This document shows positions 27,733-37,600 of a DNA stretch of 64,000 nucleotides, in pieces (position 1 is the first letter of the stretch; each line of letters opens with the position of its first letter). The stretch spans positions 56,990-120,989 of the forward strand of contig JBBFKY010000011.1 in NCBI GenBank assembly GCA_037481875.1. The letters are read 5' to 3'. Under the pieces are notes generated by a model. That model ran no database searches and was not told the origin of the DNA. It worked only from the letters and a program-made list of their open reading frames with translations. The translations under genes were made by a program, and so were the position numbers. The stretch comes from Desulfosoma sp. (GTDB taxonomy: Bacteria; Desulfobacterota; Syntrophobacteria; Syntrophobacterales; DSM-9756).

Positions 27733-27837
27733 GGTTCCTAGAGACTGTCCGAGAACGCACAATGCCCGGCGCGTCGCCCCTGGGTGGAAAAGGCATTCGC
27801 CGCACCGATGATTTTGCATTTTCGGACAAGCTCCTAA
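27733..27837. repeat. short dispersed element with inverted ends
   Basis: The left end (CTAGAGACTGTCCGAGAACG, from 27738) and the right end (reading TTAGGAGCTTGTCCGAAAAT on the other strand, ending 27837) are inverted and match the ends of the 5.46-5.94 kb element. The interior is only about 60 bases. It lies in the 376-base spacer between the FAD reductase and lptC, where I see no gene; short frames here run through the repeat. Confidence 0.5.
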
Positions 27838-27955
27838 AGGCAAAAAACGGGCCTGTCAATGCTTGGCTGTTAGGCATGATTCTTTACAGTGCGAAAGAGC
27901 GCGTGTTAAATAACTTGAGGCATTTGATGGAAGCGGGAAAGGAGCCGGGCGCATC

Positions 27956-28543
27956 ATGAAGAAAAGTGCCAAGGTGATTCCTTGGCTTTTTATGGCGATG
28001 GCCGTGGTCCTCACGGTTTTTGTCTTCCAGGCTTTTTTCACAGCGCCGAAGGAAAAAAAGACGGAGCAAGCCCCCGTTGCTTCCACCGTGGATGCGGATA
28101 TTCGGTTGACGGACATGGATTACACGGAGGTGCAGGAAGGCAAGCCCAAATGGCGTCTCAAAGCCCAGGAGGCCAAATACTACGAAGGGGAACAAAAGAC
28201 GCTTCTGACGGGGGTGACTTTTACATTGTTTTTGGAAGACCAGCGAGAAGTGCTGCTGGTAAGCGACCATGGGCTTCTTTACGCGGGCCGTAAAGACATC
28301 GAATTGTGGGGAAACGTCACGGCCCGTGTGCCTCAAGGTTATGAAGTCCACTGCGACAAGGTCCTTTATCAACATGGAGCCCAAAACATAGAATCCCGCT
28401 CCCCTGTGCGGCTGACAGGCCCGCAACTGGACCTAGAGGGCCGACAGTGGCACTATGACCTGGCATCGTCAACCGTCCTTGTGGAAGGAAATGTAAAGGC
28501 TTTGGTGCGAGGATTTTTTGGAGCGAGCACTGGAGGATCATGA
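27956..28543 (+). CDS. lptC: LPS export ABC transporter periplasmic protein LptC
   Basis: The 195-residue protein has one N-terminal membrane anchor (about 9-27) and a periplasmic beta-jellyroll with LTDMDYTEVQEGKPKWRLKA and KDIELWGNVTARVPQGYEV, as in LptC. It links LptB2FG to the LptA bridge. lptA begins within its last four bases. Its RBS region lies next to the repeat element described above. Confidence 0.9.
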   Translation: MKKSAKVIPWLFMAMAVVLTVFVFQAFFTAPKEKKTEQAPVASTVDADIRLTDMDYTEVQEGKPKWRLKAQEAKYYEGEQKTLLTGVTFTLFLEDQREVLLVSDHGLLYAGRKDIELWGNVTARVPQGYEVHCDKVLYQHGAQNIESRSPVRLTGPQLDLEGRQWHYDLASSTVLVEGNVKALVRGFFGASTGGS

Positions 28544-29151
28544 AGGAACAAAGACCAACGTCAAGAAAACCCTTGGACTTGAAGCGGATTAAAGATGGGT
28601 TTCGATTCGGCGTCTCGGTGGGCCTTGCTGTATGGCTCCTGGCGCTTGCTACCGGTCTTCTTGCCCAAAGCCAATCCCCCCTACCTTCACGTTCAGGACG
28701 TGAGGCCGCCGCTCCCATTCATATTGCCAGTGATCGTATGACGGCCGATCAGAAGAGTCGCTCGGTGGTTTTTGAAGGCCATGTGACGGTGCAGCAGGGT
28801 GCCATGACCATCACGGCGCAAAAGCTCACTGTTTACGGCGTGGAAAAAGAAAAGGGTTCCACGACAAAATCGGGTACAGTGACAGGGGATCAGATCGATC
28901 GCATTGAAGTCGAGGGCAATGTGGTCATTTCCGAAGGGGATCGAGTCGCCACGGCCCAAAAGGCTGTCTTGTATAATCAAGAGCAAAAGATTGTGCTCAT
29001 GGGGGAACCGGAGCTCGTGCAAGGTAAGGACAGGGTTCAAGGCGACCTCATCACGCTCTACCTGCAAGAGCAAAGAAGTGTGGTGGAAGGCCGATCGGGA
29101 AAGCCCGTTCAGGCGGTCTTTCACCCCAAGGAATCACCACAGAAACCATGA
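28540..29151 (+). CDS. lptA: LPS transport periplasmic protein LptA
   Basis: The 203-residue protein has an N-terminal hydrophobic export segment (about 24-43, followed by QSQSP) and an OstA/LptA domain beginning HIASDRMTADQKSRSVVFEG and continuing with IEVEGNVVISEGDRVATAQ. It carries LPS across the periplasm. The segment before the hydrophobic run is unusually long and basic for a signal peptide. Four-base overlaps with lptC and lptB show translational coupling. Confidence 0.9.
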   Translation: MKEQRPTSRKPLDLKRIKDGFRFGVSVGLAVWLLALATGLLAQSQSPLPSRSGREAAAPIHIASDRMTADQKSRSVVFEGHVTVQQGAMTITAQKLTVYGVEKEKGSTTKSGTVTGDQIDRIEVEGNVVISEGDRVATAQKAVLYNQEQKIVLMGEPELVQGKDRVQGDLITLYLQEQRSVVEGRSGKPVQAVFHPKESPQKP

Positions 29152-29882
29152 CGACGGCAGGACGAGTTCTTCGAACGGACAGGTTGGTGAAGCAATATGG
29201 TGGGCGTGTGGTTGTGGATCACGTGACCTTGGAGGTATGCCAAGGTGAGGTGGTGGGGTTGTTGGGCCCTAACGGGGCAGGAAAATCCACGACCTTTTAC
29301 AGTGTTATCGGCATTATTCGACCGGACTCCGGAGCCGTTTATCTGGATGGGGAGGATATCGGACGTGATCCCATGTACCTGAGGGCCCGGAAAGGGATCA
29401 CCTATCTGCCCCAAGAGCCTTCCGTGTTCCGCAAACTGACGGTGGAGGAGAACCTGCTGGCCGTGATGGAAACCCTTAAGATGGGTCGAGAGGAACGCAG
29501 GCAACGTCTGAGAGAGTTGCTGCGGGAACTTCGCATCGACCATCTGGGGCGAAGCCGAGCGGACAGGCTTTCGGGAGGAGAAAGGCGTCGGTTGGAGATC
29601 TGCCGAGCTTTGGTGACACAGCCCAGCTTCATTTTGTTGGACGAACCCTTTGCGGGCATCGATCCCATTGCCGTCGTGGAGATTCAAGGGTTGATACGGT
29701 CCTTAAGAGACCGAGGGATCGGCGTTTTGATTTCCGATCACAATGTGCGAGAGACTCTGAGAGTATGCGATCGAGCTTACATCATGCATGAGGGAAGAAT
29801 ACTCGAACAGGGTCCTCCCCACGTGATCGCGCAAAGCGAACTGGCTCGCAGAACCTACCTCGGGCAAGAATTCAGCCTTTAG
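29148..29882 (+). CDS. lptB: LPS export ABC transporter ATP-binding protein LptB
   Basis: The 244-residue ATPase has Walker A GPNGAGKST, the LptB-specific run TYLPQEPSVFRKLTVEEN, signature LSGGERRRLEICRALV, and Walker B FILLDEPFAGIDPIAV. It powers LPS extraction together with LptF and LptG, which are not in this window. rpoN follows after 15 bases, the common lptB-rpoN linkage. Confidence 0.96.
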   Translation: MTTAGRVLRTDRLVKQYGGRVVVDHVTLEVCQGEVVGLLGPNGAGKSTTFYSVIGIIRPDSGAVYLDGEDIGRDPMYLRARKGITYLPQEPSVFRKLTVEENLLAVMETLKMGREERRQRLRELLRELRIDHLGRSRADRLSGGERRRLEICRALVTQPSFILLDEPFAGIDPIAVVEIQGLIRSLRDRGIGVLISDHNVRETLRVCDRAYIMHEGRILEQGPPHVIAQSELARRTYLGQEFSL

Positions 29883-29897
29883 GAACGGGAAGACGGT

Positions 29898-31349
29898 ATG
29901 GCCTTGGAACTCAAGCAACACATGAAACTTACGCAGCAACTGATTATCACGCCTCAGTTGCAACAAGCCATCAAACTCCTGCAATTGTCTCGATTAGAAC
30001 TGTTGGAGACCATTCAGCAGGAGTTGGAGGTCAACCCGGTTCTGGAGGAGGTGGCGGAAGGCCTGGAAGAGGTTGGGGTCAAGGACGAAGTGGAGCCGGA
30101 GGCGGTTCGGGTTGAGGAGCGCTATGACGAGGTGGAGATCACGGAAAAGGTTCGGGATGATTTCGATTGGGAAAGCTTCCTGGCCGACTACAGCACCTAC
30201 ACGCCGGTGACCAATGAAAGAGACCCTAATCAGGAACAACCTTCCTTTGAGCAGCGATTGACCTCAAAGCCTTCCCTGGAAGACCACCTCATGTGGCAGT
30301 TGTGCCTTTCGGATTTCACTGAAGAAGAACGCGAAATCGCCATACAGATCATCGGAAACCTCAGTTCCGACGGCTACCTTTTGGCCGGCCTCGATGAAAT
30401 CGCCCATCTCACAGGGACCTCGATAGACCGCGTGGAAGCGGTGCTCACAAAGGTTCAGTCCTTTGACCCTCCAGGTGTGGCCGCCCGCACGCTTCAGGAA
30501 TGCCTGCTCATTCAAGCGCGCAGCCTGGATGTGCGCAACAGCTTGGTGGAAACGATCATCGAACAGTATTTGCCTTATTTGGAGAACAAGAACTATCAGG
30601 GATTGATGAAAGTCTTGCGGCGTTCCAAAGAGGAAGTTCAGGCGGCCGTGGAAATTATTATGAGCTTGGATCCCAAGCCGGGTCGAGCGTATAGCGATGA
30701 AGATGTGCATTATGTGAGCCCGGACATCTATGTCATCAAGGTGGACGACGATTTCGTGGTGGTGCTCAATGAAGACGGCATGCCTAAGTTGCGGGTGAAT
30801 CCCTATTACAAGGAAGCCTTGCGCGGGGATTCGGCGATTCCTGACGAGGCCAAGGAATACATTCAAGGCAAACTTCGTTCCGCGGCTTGGTTGATCAAGA
30901 GTATACACCAACGTCAACGCACTTTGTACAAAGTGGCTCAAAGTATTGTCAACTTTCAGAGGGAATTTTTTGAAAAGGGTATTGCCTATCTTAAGCCCAT
31001 GGTTTTAAGGGACGTGGCAGAGGATGTGGGCATGCATGAATCGACTATCAGTAGGGTTACCACCAATAAGTACATGCACACGCCTCAGGGGATTTTTGAG
31101 TTGAAATATTTCTTTAACAGTTCCATAAACAGTGTGGTGGGTGAGGCGGTGGCTTCGGAAAGTGTCAAGGAACGCATCCGTCGATTGATTCGAGACGAAG
31201 ATCCTGCCAATCCCTACAGCGACAAGGACTTGGTGGATCTCTTGAAGAAGGAAAATATTCGCATTGCAAGACGAACGGTGGCCAAATACCGGGAAATGCT
31301 CGGCATTCTTCCTTCACACAAGAGAAAACGCGTGCTCTGGGGCGCGTGA
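29898..31349 (+). CDS. rpoN: RNA polymerase sigma-54 factor
   Basis: The 483-residue protein has the Gln/Leu-rich activator-interacting region I (LELKQHMKLTQQLIITPQ), an acidic region II, the core-binding domain, the helix-turn-helix (VAEDVGMHESTISRVTTNKY) and the RpoN box ARRTVAKYRE near the C-terminus. It recognises -24/-12 promoters and needs an enhancer-binding ATPase. It is followed by hpf and ptsN, the conserved order. Confidence 0.97.
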   Translation: MALELKQHMKLTQQLIITPQLQQAIKLLQLSRLELLETIQQELEVNPVLEEVAEGLEEVGVKDEVEPEAVRVEERYDEVEITEKVRDDFDWESFLADYSTYTPVTNERDPNQEQPSFEQRLTSKPSLEDHLMWQLCLSDFTEEEREIAIQIIGNLSSDGYLLAGLDEIAHLTGTSIDRVEAVLTKVQSFDPPGVAARTLQECLLIQARSLDVRNSLVETIIEQYLPYLENKNYQGLMKVLRRSKEEVQAAVEIIMSLDPKPGRAYSDEDVHYVSPDIYVIKVDDDFVVVLNEDGMPKLRVNPYYKEALRGDSAIPDEAKEYIQGKLRSAAWLIKSIHQRQRTLYKVAQSIVNFQREFFEKGIAYLKPMVLRDVAEDVGMHESTISRVTTNKYMHTPQGIFELKYFFNSSINSVVGEAVASESVKERIRRLIRDEDPANPYSDKDLVDLLKKENIRIARRTVAKYREMLGILPSHKRKRVLWGA

Positions 31350-31406
31350 CCCAGCCCTTCCGTTGAGGGCTCAATGTGCACATGAACGGCGATAAGGAGT
31401 AGATCT

Positions 31407-31946
31407 ATGCAGATCAATGTGGCGTTTCGGCACACGGAAACTTCGGACACGTTAAGAAAATACGCCGAAGAAAAGGTTTCCAGAATCAAGAAGTATTTGG
31501 AAGAACCCATTGAAGCCAATGTCGTGCTACAAGTGGAAAAATTTCGACATATTGCCGATGTGACTGTGGAATCCAACGGCCTTCGTATCAATGCCAGAGA
31601 AGAGACGGAAGATATGTACGCCGCCATTGATATGGTGGTGGATAAATTGGAAGGGCAGATCAAAAAACATAAAGAAAAACTTCGAAATCGAAAATCCAAC
31701 GCGGCTGAAAGATCGCAGCGGCTCATGATGAACATTTTGGAATGGCCTTCTGAAGAAGCTTCCGAGCCGCGGGTGGTGACAACGCAGCAAATTTATGCGA
31801 AACCCATGGACGTGGATGAAGCGGTCATGCAGCTCAATTTGTCCAACGGCGATTTTTTGGTGTTCACCAATCGTGCCACCATGAGTGTCAATGTGTTGTA
31901 TCGCCGCAAGGACGGCAATTATGGACTGATCGAGCCTGTGCAATGA
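31407..31946 (+). CDS. hpf: ribosome hibernation promoting factor, long form
   Basis: The 179-residue protein has the S30AE/YfiA N-terminal domain (MQINVAFRHTETSDTLRKYA) and a C-terminal dimerisation domain (KPMDVDEAVMQLNLSNGDFL..) joined by a linker. The long form makes 100S ribosome dimers without RMF. AAGGAG precedes the ATG. It sits in the usual rpoN-hpf-ptsN cluster. Confidence 0.95.
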   Translation: MQINVAFRHTETSDTLRKYAEEKVSRIKKYLEEPIEANVVLQVEKFRHIADVTVESNGLRINAREETEDMYAAIDMVVDKLEGQIKKHKEKLRNRKSNAAERSQRLMMNILEWPSEEASEPRVVTTQQIYAKPMDVDEAVMQLNLSNGDFLVFTNRATMSVNVLYRRKDGNYGLIEPVQ

Positions 31947-32019
31947 TCCACAGTGGAGAAGGTTGGAAGAACGGTCCCGGGAAAGGGACACGGCACCAAG
32001 GGAGGATCCCGAAGGGTTG

Positions 32020-32481
32020 ATGAAGATCGCGGATATCTTGCCCAAAGAGGCGATTATCGCCGAACTGGAAGCCAGGACCAAAAGAGAGGTTTTGGAGGAA
32101 CTTACGGACGCACTGTTGCGTCACAAGCCTCAGTTGGATCGACATCGCCTGCTCGAGGTGCTTCTTGAGCGGGAAAAACTGGGGAGCACGGGCATCGGCG
32201 AAGGAATCGCCATCCCTCATGGAAAAATCGAAAACCTGGATCAATTGGTGGTCTCTTTCGGTAAGTCCACGCGAGGGATCGATTTCGAATCCATGGACGG
32301 CAAGCCTGCACATCTTTTCTTTCTTTTGGTGGCGCCGGAAAACTGTGCAGGAACCCATCTTAGAGCCTTGGCAAGGATCGCACGGTTCTTAAAAAGTGCC
32401 ACCGTACGACGCCGTTTGGGTTTGGCGGCTACACAAGAAGAGATCTTCAGCATCATTCAGCAGGAAGACGACGATTTTTAG
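32020..32481 (+). CDS. ptsN: PTS IIA-like nitrogen regulatory protein PtsN
   Basis: ATG 32020 gives 153 residues with the EIIA-fructose/Ntr fold. The phosphorylatable His67 is in GIAIPHGKI, and the C-terminal region carries LARIARFLKSATVRRRL. In other bacteria it receives phosphate from NPr and regulates potassium, nitrogen or envelope functions. A longer frame starting at 31963 is less likely. No NPr or EI-Ntr gene lies nearby. Confidence 0.92.
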   Translation: MKIADILPKEAIIAELEARTKREVLEELTDALLRHKPQLDRHRLLEVLLEREKLGSTGIGEGIAIPHGKIENLDQLVVSFGKSTRGIDFESMDGKPAHLFFLLVAPENCAGTHLRALARIARFLKSATVRRRLGLAATQEEIFSIIQQEDDDF

Positions 32482-32721
32482 GCAGCAAGGGATGGTGGTT
32501 GTGAGGGGAGTTGGGGAAGGCTCGACTCCCCCTTTTCTTTCTCTCGAAGCAAGACTTGGTCGTCACCTCATCTGGCAACACCACGGAGTGTTCTGAGACG
32601 GAGCCGGCTTGGCCGTGGCTTTTTGGTTCAACCCGTGTTGAAATAGCTCACGAGCCCGCGACGGCACATAAGCTCGCCGAGTATCTCGTTCACCGATCAC
32701 AATGGGTAAGGGGAAGGAAGG

Positions 32722-33600
32722 ATGCCGAAAAGGGAAACCCACCTGGTTATCGTCACCGGTCTTTCCGGCTCGGGGAAAAGTACCGCCATCAAGGCTTTTG
32801 AGGACATCGGCTATTTTTGCATTGACAATCTGCCGGTTCCCTTGTTGCCAAACTTTTTGGAACTCTGTGAAAAGGACAAGCCGGACCTCAAAAAGGTGGC
32901 CCTGGGCATCGATATTCGAGGCCGAAGTTTTCTTCGGGACTGTGACCGGCTCTTGGAGGCCGTGGAAGCCTTGGGCTACGCTTTGGAAATTCTCTTTTTT
33001 GAAGCCTCCACCGAAGTGCTTCAAAGGCGTTTCAGCCAAACACGACGCCAGCACCCCATCGGCGATCAAGAGTCTCGTTTGGTGGCCGCCATTCAAAAGG
33101 AACGCGAGGAACTGGGCTTCCTCAGAGCCCGCGCCACGCGCATCATCGATACCAGCGATTTTTCCGTGCATCAATTAAAGGCCTTGATCAATCGAACCTT
33201 TTCTTTGGTCAGTGATCGAGAGAGACTGAGCGTTCAAGTCTTGTCGTTTGGTTTCAAATACGGTTTGCCCATGGAGGCGGAGCTGGTCATGGATGTGCGG
33301 TTTTTGCCCAACCCTTATTTTGTGGATCATTTGCGGCCTTTAAGCGGGTGCGAAGCACCCGTACGGGACTGGGTTTTAAGTCACGGGGAAGCCGTGCAGT
33401 TCTTGGACGAATACACGGCCCTTGTCCTCAAACTGCTCCCTCACTATGTGGCGGAGGGAAAGCGCTATCTCACATTGGCCGTGGGCTGTACGGGCGGAAA
33501 ACACCGATCGGTGGTGATTGCTGAGCGCCTTGCTGACAGGGTTCGTGAAGCAGGTTATTATACCGTGTTATTTCATCGCGACGTCCATTTGGAAAGCTGA
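32722..33600 (+). CDS. rapZ: RNase adapter / nucleotide-binding protein RapZ
   Basis: The 292-residue protein has Walker A GLSGSGKST, FCIDNLPVPLLPNF, the DIRGR motif, and the C-terminal VGCTGGKHRSVVIAERLA block. RapZ directs RNase E to the glmZ sRNA in enterobacteria and binds glucosamine-6-phosphate; in other phyla its role is less clear. The 240-base gap before it, where hprK would lie in many relatives, contains no recognisable gene. Confidence 0.93.
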   Translation: MPKRETHLVIVTGLSGSGKSTAIKAFEDIGYFCIDNLPVPLLPNFLELCEKDKPDLKKVALGIDIRGRSFLRDCDRLLEAVEALGYALEILFFEASTEVLQRRFSQTRRQHPIGDQESRLVAAIQKEREELGFLRARATRIIDTSDFSVHQLKALINRTFSLVSDRERLSVQVLSFGFKYGLPMEAELVMDVRFLPNPYFVDHLRPLSGCEAPVRDWVLSHGEAVQFLDEYTALVLKLLPHYVAEGKRYLTLAVGCTGGKHRSVVIAERLADRVREAGYYTVLFHRDVHLES

Positions 33601-33649
33601 ACGTTCTTTGAAGTGGGGGGTGGGCCCGAGGCGAGGAGACAGCACCGAA

Positions 33650-34108
33650 ATGTCGAGAATCGGACTGGTGGTGGCGGCCCATTGCCGTGTGGCTCAGGAA
33701 ATGGTCCAAGCGGCGGAATTGATCTTGGGACCCATGGAAGGGGTATGCGCCGTTTCCATGGATCCGGACACGCCTGTGGAACAGATGGTACAGACCTTGT
33801 CGGCTGTCATCAAGGATGTGGATGTGGGCTACGGGGTCATTGTCCTTACGGACCTCTTCGGCGGCACGCCGTCCAATGTGGCTCTGTCTTTCATGGGACC
33901 TCGCGTGGAAGTGCTCAGTGGTTTCAACCTGCCCATGCTCATCAAATTTGCGGAAATTCGCCACACGCAATCGCTGAGAGAAGCGGCGGCCACCCTTCGA
34001 GATTACGGGCGCCGCCATATTGCTTTGGCCAGCGAAATCTTGTCTTCCAGACCCGAAACCAAGGCACGAGAATCGGATCATGAGCGATCCCCTGCCCATA
34101 GTGATTGA
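33650..34108 (+). CDS. PTS EIIA-mannose-family protein
   Basis: From ATG 33650 the product is 152 residues. The active-site His11 lies in GLVVAAHCRVAQ, followed by the EIIA-Man runs VDVGYGVIVLTDLFGGTPSNVA and EVLSGFNLPMLIK. In Desulfobacterota such EIIA-Man proteins often have a regulatory rather than sugar-import role, and no EIIB/IIC/IID genes are present here. It is followed by rimI with a 29-base overlap. GAGGAG is rather far (12 bases) from the ATG. Confidence 0.88.
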   Translation: MSRIGLVVAAHCRVAQEMVQAAELILGPMEGVCAVSMDPDTPVEQMVQTLSAVIKDVDVGYGVIVLTDLFGGTPSNVALSFMGPRVEVLSGFNLPMLIKFAEIRHTQSLREAAATLRDYGRRHIALASEILSSRPETKARESDHERSPAHSD

Positions 34109-34607
34109 GCCCATTCGGCCGGAAGATGTTCCGGCTGTGATGGAAATAGAAAGAGCCAGTCATGTGGATCCTTGGCGGGAATCCTTTTTCGTGGAAGAGC
34201 TTGAAAGACCTCAGGCCCTGATGCTGGTGGCCCGTCATGGCGAGGATCCGCGCCGGCTGGTGGGTTACATCTGCGTCTGGCTGATTGCCGATGAAGTGCA
34301 GATCTTCAACCTCGCCGTGGATCCCGCTCTCAGAAGACGCGGCATCGGACGGCGGTTACTTCTGGCGGCCTTGCAGCATGCCTGCCAGAGAAACGCCCGT
34401 GTGGCCCTTCTGGAGGTGCGCCGCAGCAATCATGCAGCCCAGAAACTTTACCAAAGCGTGGGATTTCGACCCTTTGGAACGCGCCCCAATTATTACGAGG
34501 GGCTACGGGAACCGGCGGTGCTCATGGAACTGGAAATGGACCGAGGGTGGAGGGCCCGCTGGCTGAATTCCAAAAGTTTAGCACAGGGAGAGGAGAGGTC
34601 CTGTTAA
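34080..34607 (+). CDS. rimI: ribosomal protein S18-alanine N-acetyltransferase (RimI-type GNAT)
   Basis: ATG 34080 lies inside the end of the EIIA gene. The 175-residue protein has the GNAT acetyl-CoA site FNLAVDPALRRRGIGRRLL and the RimI-type run LLEVRRSNHAAQKLYQSVGF followed by R.NYYEG. RimI acetylates the N-terminal Ala of S18; other GNAT substrates cannot be excluded. The stop overlaps the ATG of the next gene by one base. Confidence 0.85.
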   Translation: MSDPLPIVIEPIRPEDVPAVMEIERASHVDPWRESFFVEELERPQALMLVARHGEDPRRLVGYICVWLIADEVQIFNLAVDPALRRRGIGRRLLLAALQHACQRNARVALLEVRRSNHAAQKLYQSVGFRPFGTRPNYYEGLREPAVLMELEMDRGWRARWLNSKSLAQGEERSC

Positions 34608-37600
34608 TGCAAAGGGCACGTGTGCAATCCGAGGCGCTCTTGAAGAACCTCATGGTGACCAATGTGCCGGTGAGGGTGGATCCCGGGCACGAAGTGCTGG
34701 TGGAGGCGGTTCAAGGCTACGCCGGTAAGGAAAAACAAGCCCGGGAGCTCCTAGTGGAGTATCATCATCGGTACCGCAACTGGGCTTACGTGCTCCAGGA
34801 AACCTGGCGGTACGCCACAGGAAACCTTCGTCTGTACCGAGAATTTTCAGAAAGCGCCGCCGTGGTGACTCTCCTGTGTCGCATCTTTCTGCATGCCCTC
34901 TCCGATTCCGAAAACCCCAAAACGCAATCTGCCGCCGCCGATTATCTTCTGGCCCTGTGGTTGAAGGTGCTCGAGGAATCCCCTGAACTGTGCCGGGAAG
35001 ATGCTTCCATGCCTCCGTTTGACGGAGACCGTGATCCTCTGCCGTCGGGAAGGGCTCACGGCGGCATTCTTCGATGGTGTTTGGCAAGACTCCAGGCCAT
35101 GGAGCCATCCGGCTTTCAATGGGTGGTACGGAGTTTTCATCAGCCCAAGAAAGTCCTTCGCCGATGTCTGAGCCTCTGGTCTTTTTCGGCTTCCTTCGTG
35201 GAAGGTCGGAGACTTTTGGATCGATTGCTTACGGAAACACACACTTTTTGGGCGCAACGGGAGGACCCTTTCGCCTGGCTTTCGCGCCAGTTGCAAGATG
35301 AGGTGGACGTGACGGCGTGGCGTCCTTTGTTCTCGCCCCTGCTTCACGCGGACCATGAAAGGGCTCTGCAGCATATTCAGAGCCTTCGGGCCGAAAAGGA
35401 TCCACGACGTGCCGTGGAGCAGTTGTGCGAGCTTGCGGATTTTCGAGACATTGTTCGAGCTTATCAGCAATTGGCGGACAAGGTGGGTCGATATGTGCCC
35501 GTGGAAATATCGGGGCATGTGAGTATGCTCTTGCGGTTGCGGATCATGGAAACCAAGGGGTTGGAGCCTATTCACGAAGAGACGTTGCGGGCCATGAATA
35601 TGGACGTGGGCCGATGGATTCGTGAGGAGTCCCAGGAAATCCTCCGGCCTCGTCTTACTCGGTTCCTTCAGGTGCTTCGAGGATGCTTGAACAATTACCC
35701 GGAAGCGGCGTTACACTGTGTCCGCACCGTTGGTCTGGAAATTCTGGGCACGGATGATAAGGAACTTATCGAATTTTTCCTTCGTCATGTGATCTGGCTC
35801 GGGTTTCAGACCCCCAAACTCAAGGGGGTTTCCCAGTACTGGCAGGTTCAGGTGAATCCGGCACACCTGACCAATATTCGTGTTTGGCTGGATCTCATTC
35901 GCAAAAACCCTCGGCGCACTCGAAGCTTGCTTTCCGCTCTCATCGTGAACCTTTTTCTAGCAGGCATTTATGTGCGCGACACGGATCTGTTTCAAAAGGA
36001 CGTCAGCCTTCTGTTGCATGCTCCTATTGCCCCGGTGTTCAATCTGATCAAGCAGTTGACCAAGCTCTTTCCCGTTTATTTCAATGAAGTGGGCGCGGAA
36101 GGGCTGCTTCGGGCTGTGTCCACGGATGTGGACGAAATCACACAGCGCGCAGACCCACTCATTCATTTTCTGCGCAAACAAAGCCATGTGGAAAGCAATA
36201 ACCTCATCGTCCTTTTTATTGAAGCCATCTTTCACTTTTGGCAGACGCTCGATAAGGAACCACTGAAAAGATTCACACCTCCTGAAGTCTATCGAGACGT
36301 GAGCGGAACAGGGCCCTTTGTGGATGACATGCATCGAATCTTTACAGGGCTTCTTTCCGGCGATGACGGCGTGCATCGTGTGAAGGATCTGCTGGATCTT
36401 TCCGAAGAAGTGGTTCGGTCGAAAATAGAGAAGATTCCCGGAGCGTCCGGTCGGGAAAAGCAGCGCGCTTTTCTCATGATTCGCTTCTACCAGTTGCTTC
36501 ACGAAAAGTATGCCCTGAGCTTCAAAGACATTCAGGTGCATTTACGCCGAGCCGCTCAGTTGGGATTACCGGATCCTCGGCCTTTGGAGCAGGCCCTTCA
36601 AGGTGAGGAGACCATCACCAAGCTGGAAGCCATTTTGGATTACTTGGAAAAGCTCAAGGACATTCTGCTCACCGAACAGGAAATGACCTTCGTGGAGAAT
36701 ATCTACCTCAAGAGACATATCGCTGTGGATATTCCTTCGATGTACGGTTCCTACAGTGAACGCAAGTTCGATGCTCTTGGACTTATGTTTCGCCTGGAAA
36801 ATCTGGCCAATGTGCTTTTTGAAGAAATCATTTTGTCGTTCAATCTAAGTTTCATCACGCGTGCCACATTCTTTCGCATCGGTCGTGTTCTCCCCCTCTT
36901 TATTCGAGCCCTGGCCTTGGATGGCATCACATCCCGGCGACTGGATCGTCAGGAAGAGTTGTTCCAGAGGGCGTTGCAGATTCGAAGATTTTCCCATTCC
37001 CAGTACATGGACATTTTCCGTGGATTTTCCGAAGCCATCAAGCAGCTTATCCAGAGCTTTTACAACGCGGTTCATGAAGACAATCTACGGGTAGTGATTC
37101 GGCAACTGAGCCAATCGGGAGACCTTTTGCCTAGGTACCAACGTCAGGACATGGGGGAAAAGGCGGAAGAACGTGTGCATCGCATCTCGGAGACCTTTTT
37201 ACGCGATCTTGTGGCGCGCACCTTTGGTTTGCAATACTTTGACCATTTTATCAGCAGTATCCTCACCACGCTGGCGACGCAAAGGGAGGAACTATCCACG
37301 GAAAAACTTGATCTACTGCTCAGCTACGATCCCGAAAAGACAATATCACGCATTTATGCACCCGATGATGCCACCTACGATTTAATTCATTTGGGAAACA
37401 AGGGATACAATCTCACTCAACTGCATTCCCTGGGGATTCGTGTGCCGCCTGGATTCATCATCACCACAGAATATTTCCGTTGCCAGGATGTCATTGAAAG
37501 TCTTCAGCAGTCCAAGGAAGACTTCAAAGCTCGAGTCATGGCGCACATTGCGGATTTGGAGCAGCGATCCGGAAGACGATTCGGCGATCCTCAAAATCCC

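Noticed and set aside
27591..27959. 122-codon frame ending in the lptC start (ATGA overlap)
   Set aside because: It runs through the inverted-end repeat element, has no RBS and no recognisable sequence character; the overlap is coincidental.
32482..32721. Missing hprK between ptsN and rapZ
   Set aside because: The 240-base gap is too short for HPr kinase and contains no Walker A motif; the 96-codon frame from 32511 runs into rapZ out of frame and has no RBS.
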